Origin: Nocardia sp. BSTN01
GTDB taxonomy: Bacteria > Actinomycetota > Actinomycetes > Mycobacteriales > Mycobacteriaceae
Assembly: GCF_015354405.1 (NCBI RefSeq)
Contig: NZ_JADKYP010000007.1
Span: 62,001 to 126,000, forward strand
Direction: 5' to 3'
Length of the DNA stretch: 64,000 nucleotides
Both the position numbers and the translations under genes were made by a program. The notes beneath the pieces were generated by a model. It had not been told where the DNA came from, ran no database searches, and worked only from the letters and a program-made list of their open reading frames with translations. This document shows, in pieces, positions 62,068 to 64,000 of this stretch (positions within the stretch are counted from its first letter, which is position 1; every line of letters begins with the position of its first letter).

Positions 62068-62483
62068 CGCGTCGTCTCCTCGTCTGTGGCCACCGGCGCG
62101 AACGCGTAGGTCAGCACCTCGGTGCCGTCGTCGCGGACGGTGTAGGGAACGATCCGGAGTTCCATCTCCTGCCCGATGGTCAGCTTCGCGGGATCGGATT
62201 CGGTCAAGCGGCCTTGCACCAGCAGCTCGTTCGGCAATTCGACATAGCCGATGGCGTAGGGCACGAAGGTCGCGGCGGTGTCGTCGCCGTCGTAGGGCGG
62301 GGAGGGCGGGCGAAACTGCTGTGTGGTGAAGCTCCACAGGGTGCCCCGGCGGCCGAGAAGCCGCTGCGGTGCGCCGGGCTGAGCTGGGAAGGAGATCACA
62401 CCGTCACGCTCCGAGGCGATCAGCTGCGGATCCTCGGATGGCCAGGTGAACAGGCCGTCGGCGACCGGTTCTCGCTTTGTCAT
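62064..62483 (-). CDS. DUF35 OB-fold protein lacking zinc-ribbon cysteines
   Basis: 139 residues from ATG 62483. It has the DUF35 core (RGTLWSF, PYAIGYVELP, ELLVQGRLTE), but the entire protein has no Cys. Where the first pair has four zinc ligands this one reads LIASERDGVISFPAQ. It overlaps the Ltp start and should form a complex with it. Loss of the zinc ribbon is unusual; the ribbon is normally used in structure and partner binding. Confidence 0.85.
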   Translation of the reverse strand: MTKREPVADGLFTWPSEDPQLIASERDGVISFPAQPGAPQRLLGRRGTLWSFTTQQFRPPSPPYDGDDTAATFVPYAIGYVELPNELLVQGRLTESDPAKLTIGQEMELRIVPYTVRDDGTEVLTYAFAPVATDEETTR

Positions 62484-62493
62484 GGTCAGCAAC

Positions 62494-62524
62494 CTATCAA
62501 ATAGTTTAGTAATTTATCTATATA
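62494..62524. promoter_or_regulatory. AT-rich motif, copy 2 (shared with 17777-17807)
   Basis: The 31-bp stretch starts CTATCAAATAGTT and is identical to copy 1 at 27 positions. It lies between the DUF35 start (62483) and the lipocalin-like gene, overlapping the last codon and stop of the latter. It probably drives or controls the Ltp/DUF35 operon. Confidence 0.6.
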
Positions 62525-63561
62525 GCCCGAGGCGTATCGGTGGCGGGTACGGTCTCGCCCCAAGCCATCCACGTGCGGATTTCGCGCGTCTCGTCGCGCC
62601 GGCGGATCTGCGCCTCCTGCTGCGGGTTCGGGATCGGCCCCAGTTGCATCCGGCCGCGCGGGTCCGGCTCCGCCACCCAGGCCTCGCCGTCGAGGTCGTA
62701 CTCGAGTCCGGCATGCCAGTACCCGTCTTCGGCCCGGGTGATCGCGGCGGACATACTCCCTACGGAACGGACGCCGTGGACACTCGACGAGATGACCCCG
62801 ACGTGGAAATCATTGCCGCCGAACAGGAAGTGGCCCACCTCGATCTCGCCGTCGTCGTATTCGTTGGCCCACGAGTACCACGTGGTGTATCCGACCTCGT
62901 GCAGCGGTTCCTGGTCGACGTAGAGCCGAGCCCCGGGCTTCATGAACGGCTCCTCCCAGAACAGGAAGCCGTCCACCGGGCGCCCGAGCAGCCGGCCCGA
63001 TACCCGCCAGGTCTGAGTCAGGTAGAGCGTCGACGCGCCCCCGGCCGTCAGAAACCACTGCAGCCCGGGCACCGCCAGCCGGCCGTTCACATCAGCCAGC
63101 TGTTCCTCCGAATATGTCAGGGAATCGGTGGTCAGAACCAGATCGAGGGCCCGCGAGTCCGCCCCGGCCGGAGCATGGAATCGCACCCCGTTGTCGACCG
63201 CCGCCCGCGAGAGGGCGTCGCTGAGTGCGGCCCCCTTCGCCTCGCGGCGAATGTCCATGGTGCCGGACCCGCCGATGGTCGAGAGGACGACGAGTTTATT
63301 GCTCATCGACGACTGCGTTCCCGCGATTCCCGATACCCCGGCCGGCGGGATCCGCCGCATCACCGAGAAGATGTCGCCGTTCTCGGAATCCCGGACGGTA
63401 CCCCAGAGATAGCCCGCTTCCCGGGTCAGTCCCAGTATGGGCTCGTCCGATGTCCACTGGCGCGGATCCAGCCGCCGCCCGCTCGCGATCGCCCGGCCAC
63501 CGAAGCCGCCCGCCACGTCGCCCACGCCGGCCAGATCATCGGCCACTGTTTTGTCAGCCAT
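62518..63561 (-). CDS. Lipocalin-like (AttH/CrtC/DUF7064-type) protein, paralogue 3
   Basis: 347 residues. GRLAVPGLQWF, YLTQTWRVSG, VDGFLFWEEPFM and TWYSWANEYDDGEIEVGHFL match the corresponding segments of 39391-40428 (GRLLPPGLQWH, YVSQLYEVSG, RGFIGLDRTWM, TWATKYTDGTYDAGHFML). Mostly beta, no signal. It follows a thioesterase gene by 54 bp and precedes the Ltp/DUF35 genes, so it may take part in the same pathway. Confidence 0.76.
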   Translation of the reverse strand: MADKTVADDLAGVGDVAGGFGGRAIASGRRLDPRQWTSDEPILGLTREAGYLWGTVRDSENGDIFSVMRRIPPAGVSGIAGTQSSMSNKLVVLSTIGGSGTMDIRREAKGAALSDALSRAAVDNGVRFHAPAGADSRALDLVLTTDSLTYSEEQLADVNGRLAVPGLQWFLTAGGASTLYLTQTWRVSGRLLGRPVDGFLFWEEPFMKPGARLYVDQEPLHEVGYTTWYSWANEYDDGEIEVGHFLFGGNDFHVGVISSSVHGVRSVGSMSAAITRAEDGYWHAGLEYDLDGEAWVAEPDPRGRMQLGPIPNPQQEAQIRRRDETREIRTWMAWGETVPATDTPRAI

Positions 63562-63615
63562 GCTTGTCCACTCCCAACTGTTGTCGAACGACCGCCAACT
63601 CGGCGCACCCGGATC

Positions 63616-64000
63616 TCAGCCGACCGCGCCACTGTCCGAGATCGGCTCCAGGCCCGGCCTTTCGCCGACGATGCTCACCGCGACCTGACCGCTGGCGACC
63701 AGCTTGTCCGAGTCCCACCCGTACATTCGCACCTCGCCGTAGTGCACTGACTTGCCTCGCCGCAGGCATGTTCCGACCGCACGCAGGTCTTCACCCGGCG
63801 CGACACTGAAGTACTGGACCGACAGCGAAATCGTCGTGAGGCGACTGCCCTTGCGGTAATCGTGGCCGGCCATCACAGCCCCCGAGGCGCAGGTGTCGAT
63901 CACCGCGGCGACGACGCCACCGTGAAATATTCCGTCATGGGCGGACAGCTCGCTCCGGTACGGAAGTCGCATGACGACTCCCTGGTCGTCCCACTGGTGC
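63616..64000 (-). CDS. PaaI-type acyl-CoA thioesterase, 5' part cut by window edge
   Basis: The frame continues upstream of ATG 63972 with HQWDDQGVV and passes the right edge, so the true start is outside. The visible 127 residues have a single hot-dog domain: FHGGVVAAVIDTCASGAV with the catalytic-type Gly/Asp region, TTISLSVQYF and GKSVHYGEVRMY. PaaI-type enzymes release CoA from phenylacetyl- or other aromatic/medium-chain CoAs. It is first in the beta-oxidation operon. Confidence 0.8.
   Translation of the reverse strand, partial: HQWDDQGVVMRLPYRSELSAHDGIFHGGVVAAVIDTCASGAVMAGHDYRKGSRLTTISLSVQYFSVAPGEDLRAVGTCLRRGKSVHYGEVRMYGWDSDKLVASGQVAVSIVGERPGLEPISDSGAVG

Noticed and set aside
1-64000. 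tRNA, rRNA, CRISPR, IS or prophage elements
   Set aside because: No clover-leaf arms, repeated spacers, transposase, integrase or att-like repeats were seen by eye.

Overview
The window looks like a chromosomal segment of a high-GC, mycolic-acid-type actinomycete, most likely Nocardia or a close relative such as Rhodococcus or Mycobacterium. The grounds are the complete mce lipid-import locus, a WS/DGAT acyltransferase, a conservon-type (CvnABCD) signalling operon, a conserved 3'-terminal mce gene set, and the abundance of FadD, enoyl-CoA hydratase, CaiB and Ltp-type thiolase genes. Genus is inferred from gene content only. I see no rRNA, tRNA, CRISPR array, insertion sequence or prophage gene.

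Region by region. 1-10046 (minus strand) is one tightly packed operon: P450, [3Fe-4S] ferredoxin, SDR, Ltp-type thiolase, DUF35 partner, a fused double CaiB CoA-transferase, acyl-CoA synthetase, a small unknown protein, an exported hydrolase and a lipocalin-like protein cut by the left edge. It reads as an oxidative pathway with CoA activation and C-C cleavage for a lipid or isoprenoid/steroid-like substrate. 10612-14226 (plus) holds an aldehyde dehydrogenase, a luciferase-like oxidoreductase and an amidohydrolase, closed by a strong terminator. 14306-18646 (minus) holds a tandem-duplicated GntR/FCD regulator, an acyl-CoA synthetase and an enoyl-CoA hydratase. 18781-20881 (plus) holds SDR, crotonase and MaoC genes. 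20917-32921 (minus) is a full mce operon (yrbEA, yrbEB, mceA-F, two Mce-associated proteins, a small membrane protein) followed by a GntR/FCD regulator; a FadD gene diverges from it at 33136.

35013-37019 carries a secreted lytic transglycosylase and a hydrolase. 37119-40428 (minus) carries two lipocalin-like proteins around a FadE36-type phosphotransferase. 40768-43182 holds an XRE regulator and a WS/DGAT enzyme. 43509-47236 is the conservon. 47291-50594 holds two unknown small proteins and an NB-ARC/LuxR regulator. 51063-54936 holds a CoA-transferase with its TetR, divergent from a hydrolase and an SDR. 54976-64000 (minus) is a secreted lipase and a second beta-oxidation operon: a thioesterase cut by the right edge, a lipocalin-like protein, a second DUF35/Ltp pair, three crotonases, a thiolase and a beta-lactamase-fold protein.

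Taken together the genes describe uptake of a lipid (Mce), CoA activation (three FadDs, CaiB enzymes), oxidation (P450, SDRs, ALDH, F420-type enzyme), beta-oxidation-like shortening or retro-aldol cleavage (Ltp/DUF35) and storage (WS/DGAT). Most distinctive are a near-identical 31-bp AT-rich motif at 17777 and 62494, a related box shared by the mce, CoA-transferase and lipocalin promoters, a second Ltp/DUF35 pair with lost canonical residues, fused regulators and transferases, and a beta-lactamase-fold protein lacking its catalytic lysine.
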